Assembly (NCBI GenBank): GCA_000402655.1
Contig: AQSI01000004.1
Coordinates: 66,901-130,900, forward strand
Length of the DNA: 64,000 nucleotides
Source of the DNA: Fidelibacterota bacterium SCGC AAA298-D23
GTDB taxonomy: Bacteria > Fidelibacterota > Marinisomatia > Marinisomatales > Marinisomataceae
Direction: 5' to 3'
The position numbers were made by a program, and so were the translations under genes. The notes beneath the pieces are model-generated. The model was not told the origin of the DNA, made no database searches, and was given only the letters and a program-made list of their open reading frames with translations. Within the stretch, counting starts at the first letter, position 1. Each line of letters opens with the position of its first letter. This document shows, in pieces, positions 45,794 through 55,113 of the stretch.

Positions 45794-46519
45794 ATGAAAA
45801 AAATATGTTTTCATTTGATGGTGATAAGCCAAATTTTTGCTCAAACAACTATAGATACGTTATCTGTTACAATTTATCCTGAATTCTCTTATCCTGGGGT
45901 GGCAATAGAATATAAGTTTGATAAATTTGGAAGTGATGTAATTGAATTCCCAGTATCTTCAGATATAGATTCTGTGCTTTATACAGTTTCTGGAGATGGA
46001 TTAGAATTTGAACAAATTTTGAAAACAAATGAAAATTCTTTACAAGCTATCAATCAGGATGGAAATCACACTATCTATTTATTTTTAGATAGATTTATCA
46101 AAGATCCCGGTCCAAGAAGATTTTCATATGATTTTGGGTCGAATCAAACAATTAAAACCTTTATTCTGGGAGTTCAAATTCCTTTTGCTTCAGAAGATTT
46201 TATAGTAAATGCTGAAGGTTTTGCTCTTGAAAAAGTTAGAGACCAAAATGGTCTAACATTTTTTCAGGGAATTATTAATGACTTTTCAGAATCGTCATCG
46301 TCAGAGATTGATTTAAGTTATTATAATCCACATGGAAATACGTCAATTGAATATGCCGCAAATATAAGCACTCAAGACTCTGTGGTTCAGCCACCACCGA
46401 CTGCAAGTGATAGATTTATTAGATATCCTTTTATCACTTGGGAGCCAATGATAGCCTTTTTGCTATTATCAATTATTTTAGTTGTTATCTATGAGTTTCA
46501 AAGGATTAGAGATGAATAG
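45794..46519 (+). CDS. Exported protein of unknown function with C-terminal anchor
   Basis: A 241-residue protein. A signal peptide ending near IFAQ is followed by a beta-rich region with PGVAIEYKFDKFGSDVIEFPV, a Pro-rich linker and one C-terminal helix (MIAFLLLSIILVVIYEF) with a charged tail. It should sit in the periplasm anchored to the inner membrane. No family recognised. It lies three bases after the CPBP gene and overlaps the lipoprotein gene by eight bases. Confidence 0.65.
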   Translation: MKKICFHLMVISQIFAQTTIDTLSVTIYPEFSYPGVAIEYKFDKFGSDVIEFPVSSDIDSVLYTVSGDGLEFEQILKTNENSLQAINQDGNHTIYLFLDRFIKDPGPRRFSYDFGSNQTIKTFILGVQIPFASEDFIVNAEGFALEKVRDQNGLTFFQGIINDFSESSSSEIDLSYYNPHGNTSIEYAANISTQDSVVQPPPTASDRFIRYPFITWEPMIAFLLLSIILVVIYEFQRIRDE

Positions 46520-47501
46520 AATATTTATTATTTTAATATTTGTATTTACATCACAAGCCTGTGACTATAAACGAGATTCTATTGGTGGAAACGATGATAT
46601 TGTTGTTCTTACTGCAAAGGAAGATAGAGAAAAAATAGGTTCTTTATTATCCATTGTTTTCAATGACACTCTTTTAACCCCATCTCCTGAATTATTCTAT
46701 AATATTAAATTTGCTGAACCAGAGAGCTTTTCAGCGCTTAAAACTCAGACAAATCTTGTAATTGCATCTATTGGTGATTATGAGCTAAATCCTGCAACCA
46801 AGCTAACCAAAGATTTATTAGGAGAAAGCGCATTTAATAAAACACTAAATGATATTCCTCTAATTTTATCAAGAAATCAATTCGCTAAAAATCAATTATT
46901 TATGATAATAAGTGGTAATGATTATGAGCAAATAAACGATTACCTAGTTCAGAATAGCACTTTTATAAAACAGCAATTCGATGAAAATTTTTTCAAAAAA
47001 CAAGCTCAATATTTCTTAGAAAATGAAAGACAGGAAGAACTAGAGTCAGAAATCTATAGCTCATATGATTGGACAATGAAAATTCCATGGGGATGGGAAT
47101 TGATAAAAAATGACAGTGATAAATCATTTTTTTGGATTGGACAAGAACTTCCATTTAGATGGATTGCTGTCAACTGGAGAGACGGAAATCATTTTAGCAA
47201 GGAAGATGCTTTAGAATATCTTCAAGAATTTCCTCAAGAGCATTTTAGTTCTATTAGATATAATCAAGATTATTTGAATATTGAATTTGATGATTTCAAT
47301 AATGAATCAGCTTATAGAGTTTTTGGTTTATGGGAATCAATTGATGATGCTAAAGGTGGTCCTTTTCAAGGATATATCTTTTATGACTATGAAAATGATA
47401 GAACCTTTTATATAAGTTATATAGTTTTTAATCCTGGAGGAAAAAAAGCATTTTATATGCGCCAAATGGAAATGATTGCTAAAACAATAGATATAAATTA
47501 A
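46512..47501 (+). CDS. DUF4837 lipoprotein
   Basis: A 329-residue lipoprotein from ATG 46512; the signal peptide ends in TSQAC with the lipid-bearing Cys. The body matches the DUF4837 pattern (EDREKIGSLLSIVFNDTLLTPSPELFYNIKF... then IPWGWELIKNDSDKSFFWIGQE and RMEMIAKTID-like C-terminus). DUF4837 is typical of Bacteroidetes and relatives and has no known function. Confidence 0.8.
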   Translation: MNRIFIILIFVFTSQACDYKRDSIGGNDDIVVLTAKEDREKIGSLLSIVFNDTLLTPSPELFYNIKFAEPESFSALKTQTNLVIASIGDYELNPATKLTKDLLGESAFNKTLNDIPLILSRNQFAKNQLFMIISGNDYEQINDYLVQNSTFIKQQFDENFFKKQAQYFLENERQEELESEIYSSYDWTMKIPWGWELIKNDSDKSFFWIGQELPFRWIAVNWRDGNHFSKEDALEYLQEFPQEHFSSIRYNQDYLNIEFDDFNNESAYRVFGLWESIDDAKGGPFQGYIFYDYENDRTFYISYIVFNPGGKKAFYMRQMEMIAKTIDIN

Positions 47502-48212
47502 ATGAAAAACTTAGTTATCCTGCCAACTTACAATGAATCAAAAAATATTGTTAAAACTATCAATTTAGTTTTAGCTCAAAGAGATGATTTAAATATTCTT
47601 ATTATTGACGATAATTCTCCTGATGGAACTGCAAAAATTGTTAAAGATTTAAATAATGAAAAAATTTTTATAATTGAGCGTGAATCAAAAAAAGGTTTGG
47701 GCTCAGCATATGTTGAAGGTTTTTCATGGTCCTTAAAAAATAACTATCAAAAAATAATTCAAATGGATGCAGACTTATCTCACGATCCAAAAGAAATTAA
47801 TCCTATGTTGAATTTATTGGAAAGCAATGATCTCGTTATTGGTAGTAGGTATGAAGGAGGTTTGAGAGTAATTAATTGGCCTATTAGAAGGTTGTACATC
47901 AGTTATTTTGCTAATATTTATGCAAGATTAATTACTGGTGTTCCTGTTAAAGATTTGACAGCTGGATTCAAGGGTTGGACAAAAGATACTTTAGATAGAA
48001 TTAATTTTCAGGAATGTTCTTCACAGGGATATTGTTTTCAAATTGAGACTTCTTTTAGAGCTTTTCAAAAGGGTTGTAAGTTGATTGAGCATCCTATAGT
48101 TTTCACAGACCGAACAGTTGGAGAATCAAAAATGAGTAAGGCTGTAATGATAGAGGCAGTATTTAAGGTTTGGATTTTTGGTCTATGGAGATTGCTAAGG
48201 TTAAAAAGATGA
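47502..48212 (+). CDS. Polyprenol-phosphate mannosyltransferase-like GT2
   Basis: A 236-residue GT-A family 2 transferase of the DPM1 type: LPTYNESKNI at the start, IDDNSPDGTA, MDADLSHDP (DxD) and IGSRYEGG follow. It has no C-terminal membrane domain. It should transfer mannose or glucose from a nucleotide sugar to polyprenyl phosphate at the inner membrane. It overlaps accA by four bases. Confidence 0.92.
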   Translation: MKNLVILPTYNESKNIVKTINLVLAQRDDLNILIIDDNSPDGTAKIVKDLNNEKIFIIERESKKGLGSAYVEGFSWSLKNNYQKIIQMDADLSHDPKEINPMLNLLESNDLVIGSRYEGGLRVINWPIRRLYISYFANIYARLITGVPVKDLTAGFKGWTKDTLDRINFQECSSQGYCFQIETSFRAFQKGCKLIEHPIVFTDRTVGESKMSKAVMIEAVFKVWIFGLWRLLRLKR

Positions 48213-49153
48213 AAAGATATTATTTACCATTTGAAAAACCGCTAAAAGATTTAGATTTTGAAATTGAAAGATTGACAACATCCGAATCTGATTCAAAACA
48301 ATTAAAAGATTTAATTGTTGAAAGGGAAAATTTGGAAAAAGAAATTTTTGCAGATTTATCTCCTTGGGAAACTGTCCAACTAGCCAGACATCCAAATAGA
48401 CCTTATACCCTTGATTACATCAACGCTTGGTGTGATAATTTCACAGAATTACATGGAGACAAAGCTTTTTCAGATGACAACGCTGTTGTTGCAGGAATTG
48501 GAATCATTGAAGGAATGAAGGTCGCCATAATTGGTCAACAAAAAGGAAGAAACACCAAAGATAATATTTTTAGGAATTTTGGGATGATGAAACCTGAGGG
48601 CTATAGAAAAGCATTAAGAGTTATGAAATTAGCTGAGAAGTTTAAATTACCTATCATTACTTTGATTGACACTCCCGGCGCTGACCCAGGAATTGGAGCT
48701 GAAGAAAGGGGACAAGGGTATGCTATAGCAAATAATCTTTTTGAAATGGCTTCAATTAAAACTCAAATTTTATCAATTGTAATTGGAGAGGGAGCTAGTG
48801 GTGGTGCATTAGGAATCGGGCTTTGCGATAAGATGATTATGCTTGAGAATACATGGTTTTCTGTTATAAGTCCGGAAGGTTGTGCATCTATTTTATGGAA
48901 AGATTCCTCAAAAGCACCCGAAGCTGCTAAATCCCTAAAGCTTACTCCAAAAGATTTGATGGAACATGATATTTGTAATATGATTGTCTACGAGCCTTCT
49001 GGCGGGGCACACAGACATTTTGATTCAACCGCAGATATTCTTAAGGAAACAATTTTAAGTGAAATAAAAGAACTGCAAAAAAACTTGAGCAATGATTTCT
49101 TAGAATCTAGAGTTTCGAGATATGATAAGCTTGGTGTTTTTCGAGAAGATTAA
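48209..49153 (+). CDS. accA: Acetyl-CoA carboxylase carboxyltransferase subunit alpha
   Basis: About 314 residues from ATG 48209. The N-terminal FEKPLKDLDFEIERL, SPWETVQLARHPNRPYTLDYI, and GDKAFSDDNAVVAG, IGQQKGR, then IDTPGADPGIGAEERGQ and GEGASGGALGIG are AccA. It forms the carboxyltransferase with AccD, which is not in the window. Its stop converges on the PPIase gene and shares TTAA at 49150-49153. Confidence 0.97.
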   Translation: MKRYYLPFEKPLKDLDFEIERLTTSESDSKQLKDLIVERENLEKEIFADLSPWETVQLARHPNRPYTLDYINAWCDNFTELHGDKAFSDDNAVVAGIGIIEGMKVAIIGQQKGRNTKDNIFRNFGMMKPEGYRKALRVMKLAEKFKLPIITLIDTPGADPGIGAEERGQGYAIANNLFEMASIKTQILSIVIGEGASGGALGIGLCDKMIMLENTWFSVISPEGCASILWKDSSKAPEAAKSLKLTPKDLMEHDICNMIVYEPSGGAHRHFDSTADILKETILSEIKELQKNLSNDFLESRVSRYDKLGVFRED

Positions 49154-51003
49154 TAAAAATCGTATCTGTAATCTTTAAGATCAGCATTATCTCTTAATGC
49201 TTGCAACCAATTACCCCAAATAGCATTTTGTCTATCGATAAGTAAACTAAATTTTATAGAATCTTTCTTTTCTTCAAAATCACTCATTACAACGTCACTA
49301 ATATCAATCACTCTTAAAAATGCTTGACCTCTTAAGGTTGGTAGTGGGCCAAGGATATCACCTTCTTTAGCGTCAGCTAGAGCTCCAACTATGAAGTTAC
49401 TTTTACCAATAGATTCAAAGCTACCAATTAAAGCTGAATTTGTTTCAGCAACGTATTCTAAATTTTCATTTTCTTGATATACTTCTGAAAGATTCATTTC
49501 GCCCTGATTATCATCTTTAATAGACTCAGCTAAAGTTTTTATGTGATTTTTTTTGAACTCAGATAAAAATTCGTTCTTTAAATTTTCTTTAGCATCTTCA
49601 AAAGATATAACTGTTTCTTTATCAACTTTATCTAGGAAAAATACTCCATAGAAATTATCGTTTTTAATTGCATCAGAAGTTGAACCTTCAACATTGTTAA
49701 ATGCAAAATTAACTGCGCTTCTTCCTACACCAAAATTATCAACAAAAATTGACTCTTTTCTTAGACCATTAGAATCTTGAATTTCCAATCCTAAGGAATC
49801 AGCTAACATAAAAAATCCAAATTCAGTTGCTTCAAGCGCAAAAATGCTTGCAATATCTTTGAGTTCGTTTTCAGTACCTCTTCCTGGTTGAATGGTTAAA
49901 AGAATATGAGAGGCATTAACTTGATCGTTACCTTCAACGGTACGCTTGTCATTTACTTTTATAACGTGATACCCATATTGAGTTAAAATCGGGCCTACAA
50001 TAGAACCTTTTTCAGCTTCAAAAGATGCTATTTCAAATTCAGGCAGCAACTGACCTTTATTGAACCATCCAAGGTCTCCGCCTTTTAAGTTTTGAGGGTC
50101 AGCACTATTACTAGGATCTTGCGTATATGTATTGGCTAACAAGGCAAAATCTTCGCCATCATTTAGTCTAAAAATTAAATCTTCTGCTTCAAGCTTAACA
50201 CGTAATGAATCTGTTGCATTTGAAATTATTGGCCATTTAACATATTTTAAATACCTTAATTCAGGTTGATCATATTCAGAAATATTTTCATTATAAATAT
50301 TTCTTAATTCATCATCAAATGGTCTATCTGTCAATAATCCATTATAAAAATCTTGATCGATTGCTTTTTCAGTTACGTGAAGAACTTCAATTTTATAGTC
50401 CAGAAATCTTTTTTTGTAATCTTCTAGAACATCACTTGAAGAAATAGCAGCTGAATTTGTAATATATTGCTGTAATTTGTAGCTCGGCAAATAGATATTT
50501 TGCATGAAATTTTCAATCGGTTTCCAGTCGACTTGTCCAGGATTTAATACAGCATCTAAATATTTTTCTAAATCAAACCTTCCAAATGATTGAAAAGCAT
50601 CTGAATTCTGTAAAAACGGGGGAGGGTTGTTTTTCATTTGAAAAAGAACTTCTTCATCGCCAACCACAATTTTGTTCTCAGCGATTTGTTCTTGAATAAT
50701 TAAATCAGCAATCAATCTTTCCCAAACTACAGCTCTAATATATTCTCTTTCCTCATCTGAAATTAAGCGACCAGACTGCTGATCCATTCTATTAATTTCA
50801 TTAGAAACTAATTGATTAAAATCTTCAAATAATATTGGTTTTCCATTTAATGAACCAACTTCATTACCTTGACGACCACTAAAAATGTCAGTGATGCTTG
50901 CACCACCTACTAAACCGCCAATTGCCATGCTCGTAACAAAGAGAACTAAAATAGTCCACATTACTACTTGCATTCTACTTCTCATGTTTGTTATAAGACC
51001 CAT
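49150..51003 (-). CDS. Membrane-anchored peptidyl-prolyl isomerase, PpiD/SurA-like
   Basis: A 617-residue protein with one N-terminal helix (VVMWTILVLFVTSMAIGG), a SurA-N-like helical region (GSLNGKPILFEDFNQLV), and a parvulin domain with QDPSNSADPQNLKGGDLGWF and FEAEKGSIVGPILTQYGYHVIKV, then a second, degenerate parvulin-like segment. It helps fold outer-membrane proteins in the periplasm. PpiD of E. coli has the same layout and length. Confidence 0.9.
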   Translation of the reverse strand: MGLITNMRSRMQVVMWTILVLFVTSMAIGGLVGGASITDIFSGRQGNEVGSLNGKPILFEDFNQLVSNEINRMDQQSGRLISDEEREYIRAVVWERLIADLIIQEQIAENKIVVGDEEVLFQMKNNPPPFLQNSDAFQSFGRFDLEKYLDAVLNPGQVDWKPIENFMQNIYLPSYKLQQYITNSAAISSSDVLEDYKKRFLDYKIEVLHVTEKAIDQDFYNGLLTDRPFDDELRNIYNENISEYDQPELRYLKYVKWPIISNATDSLRVKLEAEDLIFRLNDGEDFALLANTYTQDPSNSADPQNLKGGDLGWFNKGQLLPEFEIASFEAEKGSIVGPILTQYGYHVIKVNDKRTVEGNDQVNASHILLTIQPGRGTENELKDIASIFALEATEFGFFMLADSLGLEIQDSNGLRKESIFVDNFGVGRSAVNFAFNNVEGSTSDAIKNDNFYGVFFLDKVDKETVISFEDAKENLKNEFLSEFKKNHIKTLAESIKDDNQGEMNLSEVYQENENLEYVAETNSALIGSFESIGKSNFIVGALADAKEGDILGPLPTLRGQAFLRVIDISDVVMSDFEEKKDSIKFSLLIDRQNAIWGNWLQALRDNADLKDYRYDFY

Positions 51004-51105
51004 AGCAAGCGAATTTATAACAGCATCAATGTTTATGCAAATCTATTAAAAAATTGATAATAGAATTTTGAAAAATACTTTAAATTGAATCACTTTCAAA
51101 AAAAC

Positions 51106-52833
51106 ATGAGTAAAACAATACAGAAAATTCAATCATTCTTAAGCCTAAGAAAGCCATCAAATGAAGATGATGAAAAATTTATATCTGGAATTGATTCACC
51201 TTACCAAGCTGCAAAATTAAGAAGTGCGTCAAAAAATAAGACAGTAGATAAATTTCATTCTCCGGTAAGCTTTTCATGGAAAGCATTTTGGAAATCTTTT
51301 ATATATGAAAATTTACCTCCAGTTATTTTTTCACCATTAGCAGCAATATTTCTTGAAGGATCTCTTTCAAGAGCATGGCATGTTTCTCAAAATAGACAGT
51401 TAATTGCAGTATCCACAAAACACCATTCTTTAGAGACAATTCGTAATAATTGGTTGATTATTTATCCTGCATCTTGGTTAATGAATATTGGGCTATTTTT
51501 AGCACTTTTTTCAGAAAAAGAGCTGATTCTCAATATTGATCCATTTCACATGATCCTAGCTTACTTGCTTTTATTTTTTAGAAGATTAATTATTGCTACT
51601 AAGTATGGATATTTTAGACCGGAAGATTTAGAGCGTTTATGTTTACCAGCTCCAGATTGGGATGATAATAAAACTGTCAGAAGATTAATTGCTCAAGGAT
51701 GGATGCGCCCATGGGAGTTTCCAGGATTAATTGAAGATGAATTAACTATTGCTATGGATGAAAATGATATTTGTTTACAAGGAATTCCATTTGAACCAAG
51801 CAAAGAAACAAGAGATAAATTAATTAATGAGTCAAATAATGAACTATTTCCATCTTCTACAAGTTCAACTAAAGAAAATGAACTTCCTTCCGGGTTTATT
51901 CTTTACAATATAATTAATTCAGTTTATAGACTACCTGCGCTCAAATATATGCAGCAATTGACATATTTATGTATGTTATTATTACCTGCAGCAGCATTCT
52001 TGTCAAAATATTTTTATGGAATGGACTTATTTGGAGTGACTCCACAAGAAAAAATTATTTCAGTAGCAACTCTTCTTGGACTTTTCAATGGATTTCAACT
52101 TATGATGTTTGGAATGGTTTGTGCAGCAGACTATGAGAGAAGATATGCTACATCAAAGAAATTAGGGGAGCTAGTGTCTTACCCTGGTTTAAAACTTTCT
52201 TCAATTTTTAAAAGTTTTTATAAAGATAAAAAAGAAGATAGAATTTTTGTCGATTTACAAAAAAGAGTCAATGTGTTTGCTTGGATGAACATGAGAAATG
52301 TTTTACGATCGTTTGGTGAAACATATTATCTTCGAATTCAGGGTTATACTTCAATTTTAATTTTTTATTCCTTGTTATGTGTTGGAATATTAAATCTGAT
52401 AGTATGGACAGGAATGAAGCACCACATTTCCACAGTGTATTTAATTGGAACAGTAATTGTTGCTGTTTCAGTTATTTGCTTATTTGCAATTTCAAAAGCC
52501 ATTCAACTACAATCTCTTAGCGCAAAGCATAGGGATTTTATCAGAAATGAACTTTTCATTATTGAAGAAGAAATTTGGGAGCTCAAGCTTGCTGGTAAGG
52601 GAGAGGAAAGAATTAACGATTTATCGAGCGCAAAAGCCTTATTGCAGCAAGTAGATGAATCTATCAATTATAAAGAGTTGATTTATAAACCAACTACTAT
52701 TTTTGGTTATGCTGCAAACAATGGTGTTATGGGTTCAGTATTGGGCTTAGTATTAACAGGAGTACTTTTTGCTATCCAAGGATTCGTTTCGGTTGGAATA
52801 GTTTATGATTCGATGGGTTGGTTTATTCCATAA
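51106..52833 (+). CDS. Large polytopic membrane protein of unknown function
   Basis: About 575 residues from ATG 51106 (an upstream TTG at 51085 would add seven). Counting from that TTG, about seven hydrophobic helices lie near residues 122-142, 154-172, 290-306, 324-344, 422-442, 450-472 and 548-570. Charged loops lie between, including a 180-280 segment with LPAPDWDDNKTVRRLI and GWMRPWEFPGLIEDEL. No family recognised, no P-loop and no catalytic motif seen. Divergent from the PPIase gene and followed by DPP-IV after 42 bases. The absence of a recognisable family makes it a candidate lineage-specific gene. Confidence 0.7.
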   Translation: MSKTIQKIQSFLSLRKPSNEDDEKFISGIDSPYQAAKLRSASKNKTVDKFHSPVSFSWKAFWKSFIYENLPPVIFSPLAAIFLEGSLSRAWHVSQNRQLIAVSTKHHSLETIRNNWLIIYPASWLMNIGLFLALFSEKELILNIDPFHMILAYLLLFFRRLIIATKYGYFRPEDLERLCLPAPDWDDNKTVRRLIAQGWMRPWEFPGLIEDELTIAMDENDICLQGIPFEPSKETRDKLINESNNELFPSSTSSTKENELPSGFILYNIINSVYRLPALKYMQQLTYLCMLLLPAAAFLSKYFYGMDLFGVTPQEKIISVATLLGLFNGFQLMMFGMVCAADYERRYATSKKLGELVSYPGLKLSSIFKSFYKDKKEDRIFVDLQKRVNVFAWMNMRNVLRSFGETYYLRIQGYTSILIFYSLLCVGILNLIVWTGMKHHISTVYLIGTVIVAVSVICLFAISKAIQLQSLSAKHRDFIRNELFIIEEEIWELKLAGKGEERINDLSSAKALLQQVDESINYKELIYKPTTIFGYAANNGVMGSVLGLVLTGVLFAIQGFVSVGIVYDSMGWFIP

Positions 52834-52875
52834 ACTATTAGATTATTTTCATTAAAAATCTATATATTCAAAAAT

Positions 52876-55113
52876 ATGAGATATAAATACTTAACTATTA
52901 TTTTAATGTTTAGTGCGCTTTTGGCACAAGATAAAATATCTTTAGAAAGTGTAATTGATGGTACATTTAGAACTGAATCAATTGGAAGATATGATTGGAA
53001 GAATAGTTCTGATTCATATTATTTTTCGGAAAGAGGTGATGAAGGGTTAGAATTTTATGAGTATAATCTTGCTTCGAATGATACTTTAAAAGCTTTTACA
53101 GTCAAAAAGAATATCATTAGCAATTTTTCGTATTCGTTTAGCCCAGATCAAACAAAGTTGCTTTTGAAAAAGAATTCAGTAAAACTATGGAGACATTCGT
53201 CTTATGGTTCATATTATGTGTACGATATATCGTCAGAATCTTTGACCCCTGTCACTACTGATCCTGATAGTTTAAGAAATGTAAAATTTTCTCCAGATTC
53301 TAATAAGCTAGCATTCGTTCGAAATGATAATAATCTATACCTTTTTGATTTAATTAATGAAGTCGAAGAACAGCTTACCTATGATGGAAGTGAAGATATT
53401 TTAAACGGACATTTTGGATGGGTTTATGAGGAAGAATTTGGTACTTATGATTCATATAAATGGAGTCCTAATAGTGAATATATTGCGTTTATTAGAGAAG
53501 ACCAAACGTACGTTAAAGAGTATGCTTTGGTTGATTATGAAGCACAATATCCGGTTGTTAAGTACATCAGGTATCCAAAGACCGGAGAAGATAATCCTCT
53601 TGTTTCAATTAGTATATTAGATTTAAAAAATAAAGAATACAGATCTATCAATTTACCAGATACTGCATATTATATTCCCGATATCATTTGGCAAGCAAAT
53701 TCATCAAATCTTTACTTCGCTACTTTGAATAGGAAGCAAAATGATTGGAATTTATACAAATATGATTTTGCAACCAATAGTGGTGAATTAATATTAAATG
53801 ACTCAAATGATTCATGGATTGATAAAAAATCATTTTTTTCACCTCCTAATAATGCTACTTGGGCAAGCAGAGGTGGATTTAGTTTTGCAATAATGGAAAA
53901 TGGAGAACTTATATGGATATCAGAAAAAGATGGTTATAAACATATTTATCGTAATCGGTCAGACGGTAGACCAATAAATCAAATTACAAGAGGAGAGTGG
54001 GAAGTTAATAGTATAAATGCAATTGATACCGCAAATGATATTATATATTTTTCTGCTAAAAAAGAGACCGAAACAGAAAATCATATATATTCCGTAAGAT
54101 TAAATGGTTCTAGACTCAAAAGAATTACAAAAGAAAAAGGATCTCATTCATCATCATTTTCTCCAACTTTAAATTATTTTATTAATAATTATTCAAGCTT
54201 TACTATTCCACCTAAAACTTTTTTAAAAGATCAAAATGGAAAAAATATAAGACTCTTGAGGGATACTGATAAATCAAAATTTGATGAGTTTGGATTAACT
54301 TATCCTCAGCTTATTAATATTTTTACGGAAGACGGTACAAGACTTAATGCTTTAATTACATATCCTCATAATTTCGATCCAATGAATCAATACCCAGTTA
54401 TTTTGTATAATTATGGAGGGCCAGGATCGCAATTAGTATCTAATAGATGGGGTGCAGGAAATCATATATTACATCAATATTTTGCCAGCAGAGATTATAT
54501 CATCTTTTCATTTGATAACCGAGGTACAGGCGGAAGAGGAAAAGCTTTTAAAGATTTGGCTTATGGTGATTATGGAAAATATCTTGTAAAGGATCATATT
54601 GAAGCAGCAAAATATTTACAAGGTCTTCCTTATGTTGACGGTGATAATATCGGAATATGGGGCTGGAGTGGAGGTGGTTATTTGACGAACATGTGTATGA
54701 CTTTAGCCAGCGATTATTTCAAAGCTGGTATATCTATTGCTCCAAATGTAGAGCCGTTACTGTATGACACAATTTGGACAGAAAGATATATGGGATTAGT
54801 AGAAGAAAATCCAAAAGGATATAAAAATGCCTCCGTACTTACACATGTAGATAAAGCCAAAGGACATCTACTTCAGATACATGGAAATGCAGACGATAAT
54901 GTTCATCATCAGCATTCGATAAAGCTTGCTAAAGCGTATGCAGAACAAGGTAAAGATATGGAAATGTTTATTTATTCAAATGCTAATCATGGAATGTCAA
55001 ATAACAATTTTTTAAGCGAAAATTATCCAGCTGATGGGTGGAAAAATAGATACCATCTTTATAAGAAGATGGCTGATTTCTTCATGGAGCATTTAGTTAC
55101 AGATAATTTTTAA
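52876..55113 (+). CDS. Dipeptidyl peptidase IV (S9B), exported
   Basis: A 745-residue serine peptidase with a signal peptide (LTIILMFSALLAQ). The N-terminal beta-propeller is followed by the alpha/beta hydrolase domain: ILYNYGGPGSQ, GTGGRGKAFKD and the nucleophile GWSGGGYL; Asp is in HGNADDNVH and His in ANHGMS. GWVYEEEFG is the double-Glu motif that binds the substrate N-terminus. It removes X-Pro/Ala dipeptides in the periplasm or outside. Confidence 0.95.
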   Translation: MRYKYLTIILMFSALLAQDKISLESVIDGTFRTESIGRYDWKNSSDSYYFSERGDEGLEFYEYNLASNDTLKAFTVKKNIISNFSYSFSPDQTKLLLKKNSVKLWRHSSYGSYYVYDISSESLTPVTTDPDSLRNVKFSPDSNKLAFVRNDNNLYLFDLINEVEEQLTYDGSEDILNGHFGWVYEEEFGTYDSYKWSPNSEYIAFIREDQTYVKEYALVDYEAQYPVVKYIRYPKTGEDNPLVSISILDLKNKEYRSINLPDTAYYIPDIIWQANSSNLYFATLNRKQNDWNLYKYDFATNSGELILNDSNDSWIDKKSFFSPPNNATWASRGGFSFAIMENGELIWISEKDGYKHIYRNRSDGRPINQITRGEWEVNSINAIDTANDIIYFSAKKETETENHIYSVRLNGSRLKRITKEKGSHSSSFSPTLNYFINNYSSFTIPPKTFLKDQNGKNIRLLRDTDKSKFDEFGLTYPQLINIFTEDGTRLNALITYPHNFDPMNQYPVILYNYGGPGSQLVSNRWGAGNHILHQYFASRDYIIFSFDNRGTGGRGKAFKDLAYGDYGKYLVKDHIEAAKYLQGLPYVDGDNIGIWGWSGGGYLTNMCMTLASDYFKAGISIAPNVEPLLYDTIWTERYMGLVEENPKGYKNASVLTHVDKAKGHLLQIHGNADDNVHHQHSIKLAKAYAEQGKDMEMFIYSNANHGMSNNNFLSENYPADGWKNRYHLYKKMADFFMEHLVTDNF

